A stretch of 64,000 nt of DNA, taken from NCBI GenBank assembly GCA_947454955.1, contig CANGLW010000005.1, positions 1 to 64,000 on the forward strand, written 5' to 3'. Below are positions 1-7,606 of the stretch, piece by piece. Under the pieces are notes generated by a model that was given only the letters and a program-made list of their open reading frames with translations, did not search any database and was not told the DNA's origin. Both the position numbers and the translations under genes were made by a program. Source of the stretch: Comamonadaceae bacterium. Its GTDB lineage: Bacteria; Pseudomonadota; Gammaproteobacteria; Burkholderiales; Burkholderiaceae_C. Positions within the stretch are counted from its first letter, which is position 1; each line of letters begins with the position of its first letter.

Positions 1-1206
1 GCCGAGCCGGTGCGCCCAGCCCCGCGCAGCGAGGTGGATGACGCGCCAGTGGTGCGGTTTTTACAGGGGCTCTTGCAAGAGGCGGTGCAACGTGGCGCCT
101 CAGACCTGCACTTCGAGCCGCTAGAGCACCAGCTGCGGGTGCGCCTGCGCATTGACGGCGAACTGCATGAGGTGGCCCAAGCCCCGGGCGCCATCAAAGA
201 CGCGCTGGCCTCGCGCATCAAGGTCATCTCGGGGCTGGACATTGCCGAGAAGCGCGTGCCGCAAGATGGCCGCTTGAAATGGCAAGTCCAAGGGTGCGCA
301 ATAGACCTGCGCATCAGCACCTTGCCCACGCTGTTTGGCGAGAAGGTGGTCATCCGCGTGCTGGCCGGCCAGCGCGACACCTACAGCTTGGAAGCCCTGG
401 GCTACGAGCCTGGAGACATCGCGCTTTTGCAACACGCCATCGCCCAGCCCTACGGCATGGTGCTGGTGACGGGCCCCACCGGCTCGGGCAAAACGCTCTC
501 GCTCTACACGCTCTTGCACCTGATCAACCAACCCGGGGTGAACATTGCCACGGCGGAAGACCCGTCTGAGATTGTCATGCCCGGTGTGAACCAGGTGAAC
601 GTGAACGACAAGGCGGGTTTGAGCTTTGCCACCGCGCTGCGCGCGTTTTTGCGGCAAGACCCGGATGTCATCATGGTGGGCGAGGTGCGCGATTTAGAAA
701 CAGCCGACATCACCTTCAAAGCGTCACAAACCGGGCACTTGGTGCTATCAACTTTGCACACCAACGATGCACCGGCCACCCTCACCCGTTTGCGCCACAT
801 GGGCGTGGCGCCTTTTCATGTGGCCTCGAGTGTGATGCTGGTGACCGCGCAACGCCTGGCCCGCCGCCTGTGCCCGCAGTGCAAAGCGCCTGAGACGCTC
901 AGCCCCGATGTTTTGAAAACAGCTGGCATGAACGACGAGGCCATCGATCAAGCGCGAACGTGGACGAGTTACCGCCCGGTGGGCTGCGCGGCCTGCTTTC
1001 GCGGCTTTGCAGGGCGCGTGGGTTTGTTCCAGGTCATGCCCATCAACGAGGCGCAGCAAGCCCTCATCTTGGCGCAGGCCAGTGACCTGGAGATGGCCGC
1101 ACAAGCCAAGCGCGATGGTGTACGCACCCTGCGTGAGGCGGGGCTGCTCAAAGTGCAACAAGGTTTGACCTCGCTCGCTGAGGTGATGGCGATCACAAAA
1201 TCATGA
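1..1206 (+). CDS. pilB: Type IV pilus assembly ATPase PilB (5' truncated by window)
   Basis: Hexameric GspE-family ATPase that powers pilin polymerisation at the inner membrane. The reading frame is open to base 1, so the N-terminus lies outside the window. Visible are the Walker A motif GPTGSGKT near base 472, the Asp box region (AEDPSEI, where most PilB proteins have EDPVEI), Walker B around DPDVIMVGEVRD, the His box STLHTNDA and the zinc-binding CPQC...CAAC cysteines near the C-terminus. The stop overlaps the pilC start (ATGA), which implies translational coupling in a pilBCD operon. Family assignment is very secure. GspE of a type II secretion system is the alternative, but the pilC/pilD context and the pilQ fragment at the far window edge favour PilB. 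Confidence 0.95.
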   Translation, partial: AEPVRPAPRSEVDDAPVVRFLQGLLQEAVQRGASDLHFEPLEHQLRVRLRIDGELHEVAQAPGAIKDALASRIKVISGLDIAEKRVPQDGRLKWQVQGCAIDLRISTLPTLFGEKVVIRVLAGQRDTYSLEALGYEPGDIALLQHAIAQPYGMVLVTGPTGSGKTLSLYTLLHLINQPGVNIATAEDPSEIVMPGVNQVNVNDKAGLSFATALRAFLRQDPDVIMVGEVRDLETADITFKASQTGHLVLSTLHTNDAPATLTRLRHMGVAPFHVASSVMLVTAQRLARRLCPQCKAPETLSPDVLKTAGMNDEAIDQARTWTSYRPVGCAACFRGFAGRVGLFQVMPINEAQQALILAQASDLEMAAQAKRDGVRTLREAGLLKVQQGLTSLAEVMAITKS

Positions 1207-2393
1207 ACAAACTCTACCGCTGGCAAGCGCTGGATGCACAAGGGCAAGTGCAGCGCGGCCATGTGCACAGCACCGGCCCGCAATTGGCGCAGCTGCAACT
1301 CATGCGCCAAGGTCTTCAAAGCATCCGTTTGCGGCGCAGCCACCCCTGGCTCTTGCCGCCGGTGCGCGCGCGTGACATCAGCTTGCTCACCCGCCAACTC
1401 GCGACACTCTTGGCCGCAGGCTTGCCGCTCTTGCAAGCCTTGCATCTGCTGGGCCAGGGTTTGCAACACCCGCGGCTACAAGACCTGTTGCAGCAACTGC
1501 GCACCAGCCTGGAAAGCGGCTTGTCGCTCAGCGCCGCTTGCGCGCAGCACCCCAGGTATTTTTCGCAGGTGTATGTGCAGTTGGTGGCCGCAGGCGAACA
1601 AGGTGGCTTGTTGGATGTGATGCTCGCGCGCCTGGCCACGCATTTAGAAAGCACGCAAGCCCTGCAAGCCAAGGTCCGCGCGGCACTCACCTACCCTGCG
1701 GCTGTGCTGCTGGTGGCTGCGGTGGTGGTGGGCATCCTCATGGTCAAGGTGGTGCCCACCTTCGGACAGGTGTTTGCCAGCTATGGCGCGGCGCTACCCT
1801 TGCCCACCTTGATGGTGATGGGCATGAGCGATTGGCTGCAGGCCCATGGCCTGTGGCTGGTGCTGGCCCTACCGGCCTTGTTCATGGCCTTGCAACGTGC
1901 TTGGGGACGATGCCCTGCCTGCCGCACGCGCATCCAGCGCTGGCTCTTGCGTTGGCCACTCTTGGGGCCGCTGATGCTGCAAACCTGCCTGACCCGCTGG
2001 ACGCGCACCTTGGCCACCTTGTGCGCGGCCGGTGTGCCGCTGGTGCAAGCCCTGGCCAGTGCGGGGCAGGCCGCGGGCCATGTGGTGTTTGACGAGGCCA
2101 GTGAGGTGCTGATGCGTGACATCGCGCAAGGCCAGGCACTCAGCCACGCCATGGGCGGGTTACAGTTGTACCCGCCCATGGTGTTACAACTGTGTGCGGT
2201 GGGCGAAGCCTCGGGCACCCTGGATGAGATGCTGGCCAAAGCCGCAGATTTTCTGGATGTGCAAGTCCAAACCCGCCTGGCGTCATTGATGAACCTGCTA
2301 GAACCCGCGTTGATGGTGGTTTTAGGCAGCCTCATTGGTGGCATGGTGGTGGCCATGTATTTACCGATCTTCAACATGGGACAGGTGATTTGA
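1203..2393 (+). CDS. pilC: Type IV pilus inner-membrane platform protein PilC
   Basis: Polytopic platform protein that couples PilB motor activity to pilin assembly. At 396 aa it has the family length. It shows two T2SS-F repeats, each opening with a line such as LTRQLATLLAAGLPLLQAL (about residues 60-80) and TRTLATLCAAGVPLVQAL (about 265-285), plus hydrophobic segments near 170-190, 220-235 and a C-terminal helix ending in GGMVVAMYLPIFNMGQVI, the typical PilC/GspF tail. It overlaps pilB by 4 bp and the pilD start by 1 bp (TGATG), so the three genes are a coupled operon. Confidence 0.95.
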   Translation: MNKLYRWQALDAQGQVQRGHVHSTGPQLAQLQLMRQGLQSIRLRRSHPWLLPPVRARDISLLTRQLATLLAAGLPLLQALHLLGQGLQHPRLQDLLQQLRTSLESGLSLSAACAQHPRYFSQVYVQLVAAGEQGGLLDVMLARLATHLESTQALQAKVRAALTYPAAVLLVAAVVVGILMVKVVPTFGQVFASYGAALPLPTLMVMGMSDWLQAHGLWLVLALPALFMALQRAWGRCPACRTRIQRWLLRWPLLGPLMLQTCLTRWTRTLATLCAAGVPLVQALASAGQAAGHVVFDEASEVLMRDIAQGQALSHAMGGLQLYPPMVLQLCAVGEASGTLDEMLAKAADFLDVQVQTRLASLMNLLEPALMVVLGSLIGGMVVAMYLPIFNMGQVI

Positions 2394-3265
2394 TGTTGGG
2401 TGCCGCAGACAGTGTCGTCATGAGCGCCACCCTGAGCGCCACGCTGTTGGGTGTGCTGGGCCTGCTCATCGGCAGCTTTTTGAGCGTGGTGGTGGTGCGC
2501 CTGCCCATCATGCTGCAGCGGCAATGGGCCAGAGATGCTTCTGCAGACGCATCCACAAGTAACACCGCCACAGATCATTTGCCACAGCGTTTCAACCTGG
2601 CCTTCCCTGGCTCGCGCGCACCCTGTTGCGGCGCCACGCTGCGCTGGCACCAAAATATTCCGCTCTTGTCTTACGCGCTGCAAGGTGGGCGTTGCGCGCA
2701 TTGCGCAGCGCGCATACCCCTGCTCTACCCCGGGTTAGAACTCAGCACCGCCTTGCTGTTTGCGGCTTGTGGCGCCAAGTTCGGCGCGTCGTGGACCGCG
2801 CTGATGTGGTGCGGGTTTGGCGCTGCACTTTTAGCGTTGGCCTGCATCGATTGGCAAACCACCTTGCTGCCTGATGCCATCACCCTGCCCCTGTTGTGGG
2901 CCGGGCTCATCGCAGCGGCCTTGGGGCTGTCCAACACATCACTGAGCTACGCGCTGTGGGGCGCGGTGGCGGGCTATTTGAGTTTGTGGCTGGTGTACTG
3001 GGGCTTCAAGCTTGCCACCGGCAAAGAAGGCATGGGCTATGGCGACTTCAAACTCTTCGCCGCCTTGGGCGCGTGGTTTGGCTGGCCGCTGCTCATCCCC
3101 ATCATTTTGTTGTCGTCGGTGGTGGGTGCAGTGGTGGGCATCGCCATGAAATTCACCGTGGGTTTGCGCGAGGGCGGCGTGTTGCCCTTTGGGCCTTTCC
3201 TGGCGGGCGCGGGCTTGCTGGCGGTGCTGCTGGGGCCAGATCAACTTTTACGTTGGGTGATGTGA
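2393..3265 (+). CDS. pilD: Prepilin peptidase / N-methyltransferase PilD
   Basis: Inner-membrane aspartyl protease (A24 family) that cleaves and N-methylates type IV prepilins. The start is ATG at 2393 in a TGATG overlap with pilC; a TTG one codon upstream is possible. The two catalytic aspartates are visible in CIDWQTTLLPD (about residue 150) and GYGDFKL (about 215), and PFGPFLAGAG closes the protein. The cytoplasmic cysteine region reads SRAPCCGATLRW...GRCAHC. The second CxxC pair is normal, but the first pair, usually CPxC, is APCC, so one cysteine is displaced by two residues. Function is secure; the effect of the altered zinc site is unknown. Confidence 0.94.
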   Translation: MLGAADSVVMSATLSATLLGVLGLLIGSFLSVVVVRLPIMLQRQWARDASADASTSNTATDHLPQRFNLAFPGSRAPCCGATLRWHQNIPLLSYALQGGRCAHCAARIPLLYPGLELSTALLFAACGAKFGASWTALMWCGFGAALLALACIDWQTTLLPDAITLPLLWAGLIAAALGLSNTSLSYALWGAVAGYLSLWLVYWGFKLATGKEGMGYGDFKLFAALGAWFGWPLLIPIILLSSVVGAVVGIAMKFTVGLREGGVLPFGPFLAGAGLLAVLLGPDQLLRWVM

Positions 3266-3894
3266 TGAACAAACCAGGCTTCACCAAACCAGGCCTCATC
3301 AAACTTGGGCTCACAGGGGGCATTGGCAGCGGCAAAAGCACGGTGGCTGCCGCCTTGCAAGAAGCGGGCGCTGCGGTGGTCGATGCCGATGCCATCTCTC
3401 GCAGCACCACCGCCCCGGGCGGCGCAGCCATGCCCGCGATTGCGCAGCAGTTCGGGCCGCAGTTTGTGGACGCTGATGGCGCGCTCAACCGCAACGCCAT
3501 GCGCGAGCTGGTGTTTGCCAAGCCCGAGGCGCGCTTGCAGCTCGAAGCCATCATCCACCCCCTGGTGGGCCAGGAGACCGCGCGGCAAACCCAAGCTGCG
3601 CTAGATGCTGGTAAAAAATTGGTGGTGTTTGATGTGCCGCTGCTGGTCGAATCGGCCCACTGGCGCGACCGGGTGGACCGTGTGCTGGTGGTGGACTGTC
3701 GGGTAGAGACGCAAATAGAGCGGGTGATGGCGCGCAACCAACTCACGCGCGAAGCGGTGCAGGCCATCATCGCGCAGCAGGCCAGCCGCGAGCGGCGCGT
3801 GGCCGCGGCCGATATGGTCATCTACAACGAGGGCTTGAGCCTGGAACAATTAAGACAGCAGGCCCGGGAGATCGCGCACCGCTTCGGGCTATGA
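3265..3894 (+). CDS. coaE: Dephospho-CoA kinase
   Basis: Catalyses the last step of coenzyme A synthesis, phosphorylating the 3' hydroxyl of dephospho-CoA with ATP. The 209-aa protein starts at ATG 3265, overlapping the pilD stop by 1 bp; the longer upstream frame is not needed. The P-loop GLTGGIGSGKST lies at about residues 14-25, the DADAIS segment follows, and FDVPLLVES with the downstream lid residues fits CoaE. Placement after pilD is the standard gammaproteobacterial and betaproteobacterial order pilBCD-coaE-zapD-yacG. Confidence 0.95.
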   Translation: MNKPGFTKPGLIKLGLTGGIGSGKSTVAAALQEAGAAVVDADAISRSTTAPGGAAMPAIAQQFGPQFVDADGALNRNAMRELVFAKPEARLQLEAIIHPLVGQETARQTQAALDAGKKLVVFDVPLLVESAHWRDRVDRVLVVDCRVETQIERVMARNQLTREAVQAIIAQQASRERRVAAADMVIYNEGLSLEQLRQQAREIAHRFGL

Positions 3895-3895
3895 T
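3890..3895 (+). promoter_or_regulatory. Candidate -10 box upstream of zapD
   Basis: TATGAT overlaps the coaE stop codon and lies about 20 bp before the zapD GTG start, with a purine-rich RBS (AGGAAAAAAG) between. No good -35 hexamer is visible, so this is a suggestive internal promoter only. Confidence 0.3.
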
Positions 3896-3916
3896 TCGCG
3901 CTAGGAAAAAAGCAGC

Positions 3917-4672
3917 GTGATCATCTACGAATACCCCTTCAATGAACGCACCCGCACCTACCTGCGGCTCGAAGAACTGTTCCAGCGCCTGGGTGAATTG
4001 GTCACCCGCGAATCAGCGATAGACCACCACTTCGCCCTGGTCACGCTGTTTGAGATCATGGAAGTGGCCGCCCGCGCTGATCTCAAATCAGACGTGCTCA
4101 AAGACCTGGAAAAGCACAAGACCACGCTGTCGGCCTACCGCGACAACCCAGCCATTGCCCAAGCTGCGCTGGAAAGCGTGCTGAAAAAAATCGACGACTG
4201 TTTTGCCGCGCTCAACCAGCAATCAGGCAAGGCCGGTCATGAACTCAACGACAACGAGTGGCTGATGAGCGTGCGCAGCCGCGTGGGCATTCCCGGTGGC
4301 ACCTGCGAGTTTGATTTGCCCGCCTACTACGCTTGGCAACAAGGCCCCTTGGCCCAGCGCCGTTCTGACTTGGCTGCGTGGACCAGCACCATCGGCCCCT
4401 TGGCTGAAGCCATCTTCGTGCTATTGAAATTGCAGCGCGACACCGGCACCCCACAAAAAGTGATGGCTGCTGGCGGGCAGTTTCAACAGAACTTGCCCCA
4501 GGGCCGCAGCTTTCAATTGCTGCGACTGGCCATGGACCCGAGCACCGGCTGGGTGCCTGAGATCAGCGGCAACCGCCTGATGGTGTCGATCCGCATGATG
4601 CAAGCCGACGAACAAGGCAAGCTGCATCAAATCAGCGATGACGCCGCGTTTGAATTGAGCCTTTGCGCCTGA
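3917..4672 (+). CDS. zapD: Cell division protein ZapD
   Basis: Cytoplasmic FtsZ-associated protein that cross-links FtsZ filaments into bundles at the division ring. The 251-aa product starts at GTG 3917 behind AGGAAA. The opening IIYEYPFNERTRTYLRLEEL is the hallmark of the family (formerly DUF1342), and the C-terminal GRSFQLLRLAM...PEISGNRLMVSIRM segment also fits. It sits between coaE and yacG, as in E. coli. Confidence 0.93.
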   Translation: MIIYEYPFNERTRTYLRLEELFQRLGELVTRESAIDHHFALVTLFEIMEVAARADLKSDVLKDLEKHKTTLSAYRDNPAIAQAALESVLKKIDDCFAALNQQSGKAGHELNDNEWLMSVRSRVGIPGGTCEFDLPAYYAWQQGPLAQRRSDLAAWTSTIGPLAEAIFVLLKLQRDTGTPQKVMAAGGQFQQNLPQGRSFQLLRLAMDPSTGWVPEISGNRLMVSIRMMQADEQGKLHQISDDAAFELSLCA

Positions 4673-4676
4673 AGGT

Positions 4677-4874
4677 ATGAGCACGGCCCCGAAAATCGTG
4701 GTGTGCCCGGGCTGCGGTGGCGACAGCGTGTACGCACCGAGCAACCCCTACCGCCCCTTTTGCTGCCAGCGTTGCAAAAACCTGGACTTTGGCGCCTGGG
4801 CCAGCGAATCGTTTCGCCTGCCCACCGAAGCACCCCCGGAAGACGAGAACTTCGGCGACCCGAAGATTCAGTGA
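4677..4874 (+). CDS. yacG: DNA gyrase inhibitor / zinc-finger protein YacG
   Basis: A 65-aa zinc-binding protein of the YacG family, reported in E. coli to bind GyrB and inhibit gyrase. The four zinc ligands are visible as CPGC near residue 12 and CCQRC near residue 31, followed by the typical LDFGAWASESFRLP stretch. It starts 4 bp after the zapD stop and probably ends the pil-coaE-zapD operon. It converges with mutT; the 57-bp gap between them shows no clear terminator hairpin. Confidence 0.92.
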   Translation: MSTAPKIVVCPGCGGDSVYAPSNPYRPFCCQRCKNLDFGAWASESFRLPTEAPPEDENFGDPKIQ

Positions 4875-4931
4875 AAACAGCCTTTAAGCCTTGCTGATAT
4901 TGGCTTGTTAGCTATTGAAATCAGAGCAAAT

Positions 4932-5399
4932 TCAGTGGTGCGTCGCGCCTGAAAAATTCTGCTCTTGCGCCAACCACTGCAGCACCGGCACGGTGCCAGG
5001 CAGCACCGGCTGCACTGTCACAGGCAAACGCTGCCAGGCAAACTGCTGGCCTTCGCGCATGTGCAAGTCGCCCTGCCACGCCCACACTTTGCAAAAGTTC
5101 AAACGCACCAGGGCGTGGGGGTAGTCCACCAGCTCGACCTTCCAGGGCTGCGCGCCTTCGATGGTGATACCGATTTCTTCTTGCAACTCACGCCGCAAAG
5201 CTTGCTCGACGGTCTCGCCCGCTTCAAGCTTGCCACCCGGAAATTCCCAATAGCCTTCGTAGACCTTGCCCACCGGTCGCGAGGTCAGCAAAAACTCACC
5301 CTGCGCATTGATGAGCACGCCCACCGCGACTTCGGTGATGGGCCGATCCGCCCCACCTTCGCGCGGGCGGTCACCGTCTGCGACCAAAGGTTTAGTCAT
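4932..5399 (-). CDS. mutT: NUDIX hydrolase, MutT type (8-oxo-dGTP diphosphatase)
   Basis: Hydrolyses oxidised nucleotides such as 8-oxo-dGTP to the monophosphate, preventing A:T to C:G transversions. The 155-aa protein carries a full Nudix box, with GG at about residues 55-56 and REL..EEIG near 70-77. The upstream VGVLINAQGEFLLTSRP strand and EGYWEFPGGK fit MutT rather than other Nudix subgroups. Substrate is inferred from family. Upstream lies a 97-bp gap holding a repeat element and then the DUF815 ATPase gene on the same strand. Confidence 0.88.
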   Translation of the reverse strand: MTKPLVADGDRPREGGADRPITEVAVGVLINAQGEFLLTSRPVGKVYEGYWEFPGGKLEAGETVEQALRRELQEEIGITIEGAQPWKVELVDYPHALVRLNFCKVWAWQGDLHMREGQQFAWQRLPVTVQPVLPGTVPVLQWLAQEQNFSGATHH

Positions 5400-5420
5400 T
5401 TAGCAAATTCAAGTGATGAG

Positions 5421-5496
5421 CGCCGCAGGGCCGCCCCAAGGCGCGAAGCGCCCCCTCGGGGGGCAGCGCAGTACACGCAGTGACAAGCGTGGGGGC
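5421..5496. repeat. GC-rich intergenic repeat, nested hairpins
   Basis: The gap between mutT and the DUF815 ATPase is almost filled by a hairpin-rich segment: GGCGC-GAA-GCGCC (5440-5452) runs directly into CCCCC-TC-GGGGG, followed by GCAG...ACGCAGTGACAAGCGTGGGGGC. It ends at the ATPase stop codon. From memory, this strongly resembles a dispersed intergenic repeat of Comamonadaceae genomes. Only one clear copy is in this window, so repeat status is inferred rather than shown. Confidence 0.5.
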
Positions 5497-6360
5497 TCAC
5501 ATCCGGCCCGCATAGTCGCGGGCAAATTGGTAAGCCACCCGCCCGCTGCGTGAACCGCGTTCCAGCGCCCACACCAGCGCTTCGGGGCGCGCGGCTTCGA
5601 TGGCCGCGGGGGGCACGCCGTAGGCGCTGAGCCACTGGGCGATGATGGTGAGGTACTCGTCTTGGCTGAAGGGGTAAAAACTCACCCACAAACCAAAGCG
5701 TTCCGACAAAGAAATTTTTTCTTCAATCGCTTCACCAGGATGAATTTCGCCGTCGTCGGTGTGCTTCACGCCCAGGTTATCGCTCATGCGCTCGGGCAAC
5801 AAATGGCGGCGGTTGCTGGTCGCGTAAATCAACACATTGGGGGTGGCCGCAGCCACCGAGCCGTCCAAAATCGACTTGAGCGCTTTGTAGCCCGCCTCGC
5901 CCTCTTCAAAGCTCAAATCATCGGCAAAGATGATGAACTTCTCAGGCCGCCCAGCCACGGTGTCCACAATGTCAGGCAGGTCGGTCAGGTCGTCTTTGTC
6001 CACCTCAATCAGGCGCAAACCTTGGTCAGCCAGAGCGTGCAAGCAAGCACGAATGAGTGAGGACTTGCCCGTGCCACGCGCACCGGTCAGCAACACGTTG
6101 TTGGCGGGCAAGCCCTGCACAAATTGCTGGGTGTTGCGCAGGATTTTTTCTTTCTGCTGGTCGATCTCTTTGAGCGCGTCCAGGCTCATGCTGCCCACAT
6201 GGCGCACCGGCTCCAAGGCACCATGGCCCGAGCTGCGTTTGCGGTAACGAAACGCAATCGACGCGTTCCAGTCGGGTGCGCTCAGGGGCGCAGGCAGCAC
6301 CGCTTCAATGCGGTTGATGAGTTGCTCCGCACGCGCGAGCAATTGGTCCAAAGTGGTCAT
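5497..6360 (-). CDS. DUF815 family AAA+ ATPase
   Basis: A 287-aa P-loop ATPase of the DUF815 family, whose cellular role is not established. The Walker A motif GARGTGKSSLIRA lies at about residues 93-105 and a Walker B-like FIIFADDLSFEE near 144-155. A sensor-like YATSNRRHLLPERM follows, then the C-terminal ERFGLWVSFYPFSQDEYL region. It ends about 14 bp before the argJ region begins on the same strand, so it may be transcribed with argJ and secA. Family call secure; function unknown. Confidence 0.85.
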   Translation of the reverse strand: MTTLDQLLARAEQLINRIEAVLPAPLSAPDWNASIAFRYRKRSSGHGALEPVRHVGSMSLDALKEIDQQKEKILRNTQQFVQGLPANNVLLTGARGTGKSSLIRACLHALADQGLRLIEVDKDDLTDLPDIVDTVAGRPEKFIIFADDLSFEEGEAGYKALKSILDGSVAAATPNVLIYATSNRRHLLPERMSDNLGVKHTDDGEIHPGEAIEEKISLSERFGLWVSFYPFSQDEYLTIIAQWLSAYGVPPAAIEAARPEALVWALERGSRSGRVAYQFARDYAGRM

Positions 6361-6374
6361 GACAAATTACAGAA

Positions 6375-7604
6375 TCAAGAACGGTAATCGGCGTTGATGG
6401 TCACGTACTCGTGGCTGAAGTCGCAGGTCCACACCGTGTCGCTGGCCGAGCCGCGGCCCAGCAGCACACGCACGGTGATCTCGCTTTGCTTCATCACGCG
6501 CTGGCCGTCTTCTTCGCGGTACGCAGGGTTACGCCCGCCTTTGAGGGCCACATGCACATCGTCCAAATACAGGTCGATGCCGGTTTGGTCCAGGTCGGCA
6601 ATGCCGGCATAACCCACCGCGGCCAAAATGCGGCCCAGGTTGGGGTCGCTGGCAAAAAACGCGGTTTTCACCAAGGGCGAATGCGCGATGGCATAGGCCA
6701 CCAAGCGGCATTCTTCGGCGGTTTTGCCGCCCTCCACTTGCACGGTGATGAACTTGGTCGCCCCCTCGCCGTCACGCACGATGGCTTGGGCACACAAGCG
6801 CGCCACTTGCAGCATGGCCGCTTTGAGCGCCTGGCCCTCTGCGCTGTCCCAGCTGGTGATCTCGGCATGTGCGGCCTTGTTGGTGGCAATCACCACAAAG
6901 GAGTCGTTGGTGGAGGTGTCGCCATCGACCGTCACGCGGTTGAACGAACCCTCGGCCAGGTCGCGCGCGAGTTGGGCCATCAGGCCCGGGGCCACGCGCG
7001 CGTCGGTGGCCATGAAGCCCAGCATGGTGGCCATGTTGGGGCGAATCATGCCCGCGCCTTTGCTGATGCCAGTCACGCTCACCGTCACACCGCCCACCTT
7101 AGCCTGCGTGCTGTAAGCCTTGGGCTGGGTGTCGGTGGTCATGATGCCTTCAGCGGCCTTGAACCAGTGCTCGGCTTGGGCATCGGCAATGGCGGCAGGC
7201 AGCCCGGCAATGATGCGGTCCACCGGCAGCGGCTCCATGATCACACCGGTGGAGAACGGCAAAATTTGTGCGGGCGTGCAACCCAGGTGCGCAGCCAGCG
7301 CCTCGCAGCTCGCGCGGGTGCGGGCCAGGCCGTCTTCACCGGTGCCCGCGTTGGCGTTGCCGGTGTTGATGACCATGGCACGGATGCCCTGGCCCGCGGC
7401 CAAATGCTCGCGGCACACCTGCACGGGTGCAGCGCAAAAACGGTTTTGGGTGAACACGCCCGACACGCTGGCGCCTTCATCGACCAAGACCACGGTCAGG
7501 TCTTTGCGGTTCGCTTTGCGCACACCGGCTTCAACCACGCCGATGCGCACACCAGGCACAGGGTGCAGGTCAGCGGCCTGCGGCAGGGGAAGGTTCACAG
7601 GCAT
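6375..7604 (-). CDS. argJ: Bifunctional glutamate N-acetyltransferase / amino-acid acetyltransferase ArgJ
   Basis: Transfers acetyl groups from N-acetylornithine to glutamate, recycling acetyl in arginine synthesis; some members also make N-acetylglutamate from acetyl-CoA. The 409-aa precursor contains the autoproteolysis site PNMATMLGF, where cleavage before the Thr yields alpha and beta chains. [12 protein letters not shown] and the DGDTSTNDS motif are also present. It starts 2 bp downstream of the secA stop, so the two genes are probably cotranscribed. Whether this enzyme is mono- or bifunctional cannot be told from sequence by eye. Confidence 0.94.
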   Translation of the reverse strand: MPVNLPLPQAADLHPVPGVRIGVVEAGVRKANRKDLTVVLVDEGASVSGVFTQNRFCAAPVQVCREHLAAGQGIRAMVINTGNANAGTGEDGLARTRASCEALAAHLGCTPAQILPFSTGVIMEPLPVDRIIAGLPAAIADAQAEHWFKAAEGIMTTDTQPKAYSTQAKVGGVTVSVTGISKGAGMIRPNMATMLGFMATDARVAPGLMAQLARDLAEGSFNRVTVDGDTSTNDSFVVIATNKAAHAEITSWDSAEGQALKAAMLQVARLCAQAIVRDGEGATKFITVQVEGGKTAEECRLVAYAIAHSPLVKTAFFASDPNLGRILAAVGYAGIADLDQTGIDLYLDDVHVALKGGRNPAYREEDGQRVMKQSEITVRVLLGRGSASDTVWTCDFSHEYVTINADYRS

Positions 7605-7606
7605 GG

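Noticed and set aside
2896-3264. N-terminal extension of coaE overlapping pilD
   Set aside because: The P-loop follows naturally from ATG 3265, which overlaps the pilD stop; the extension is a pilD shadow of basic, low-complexity residues.
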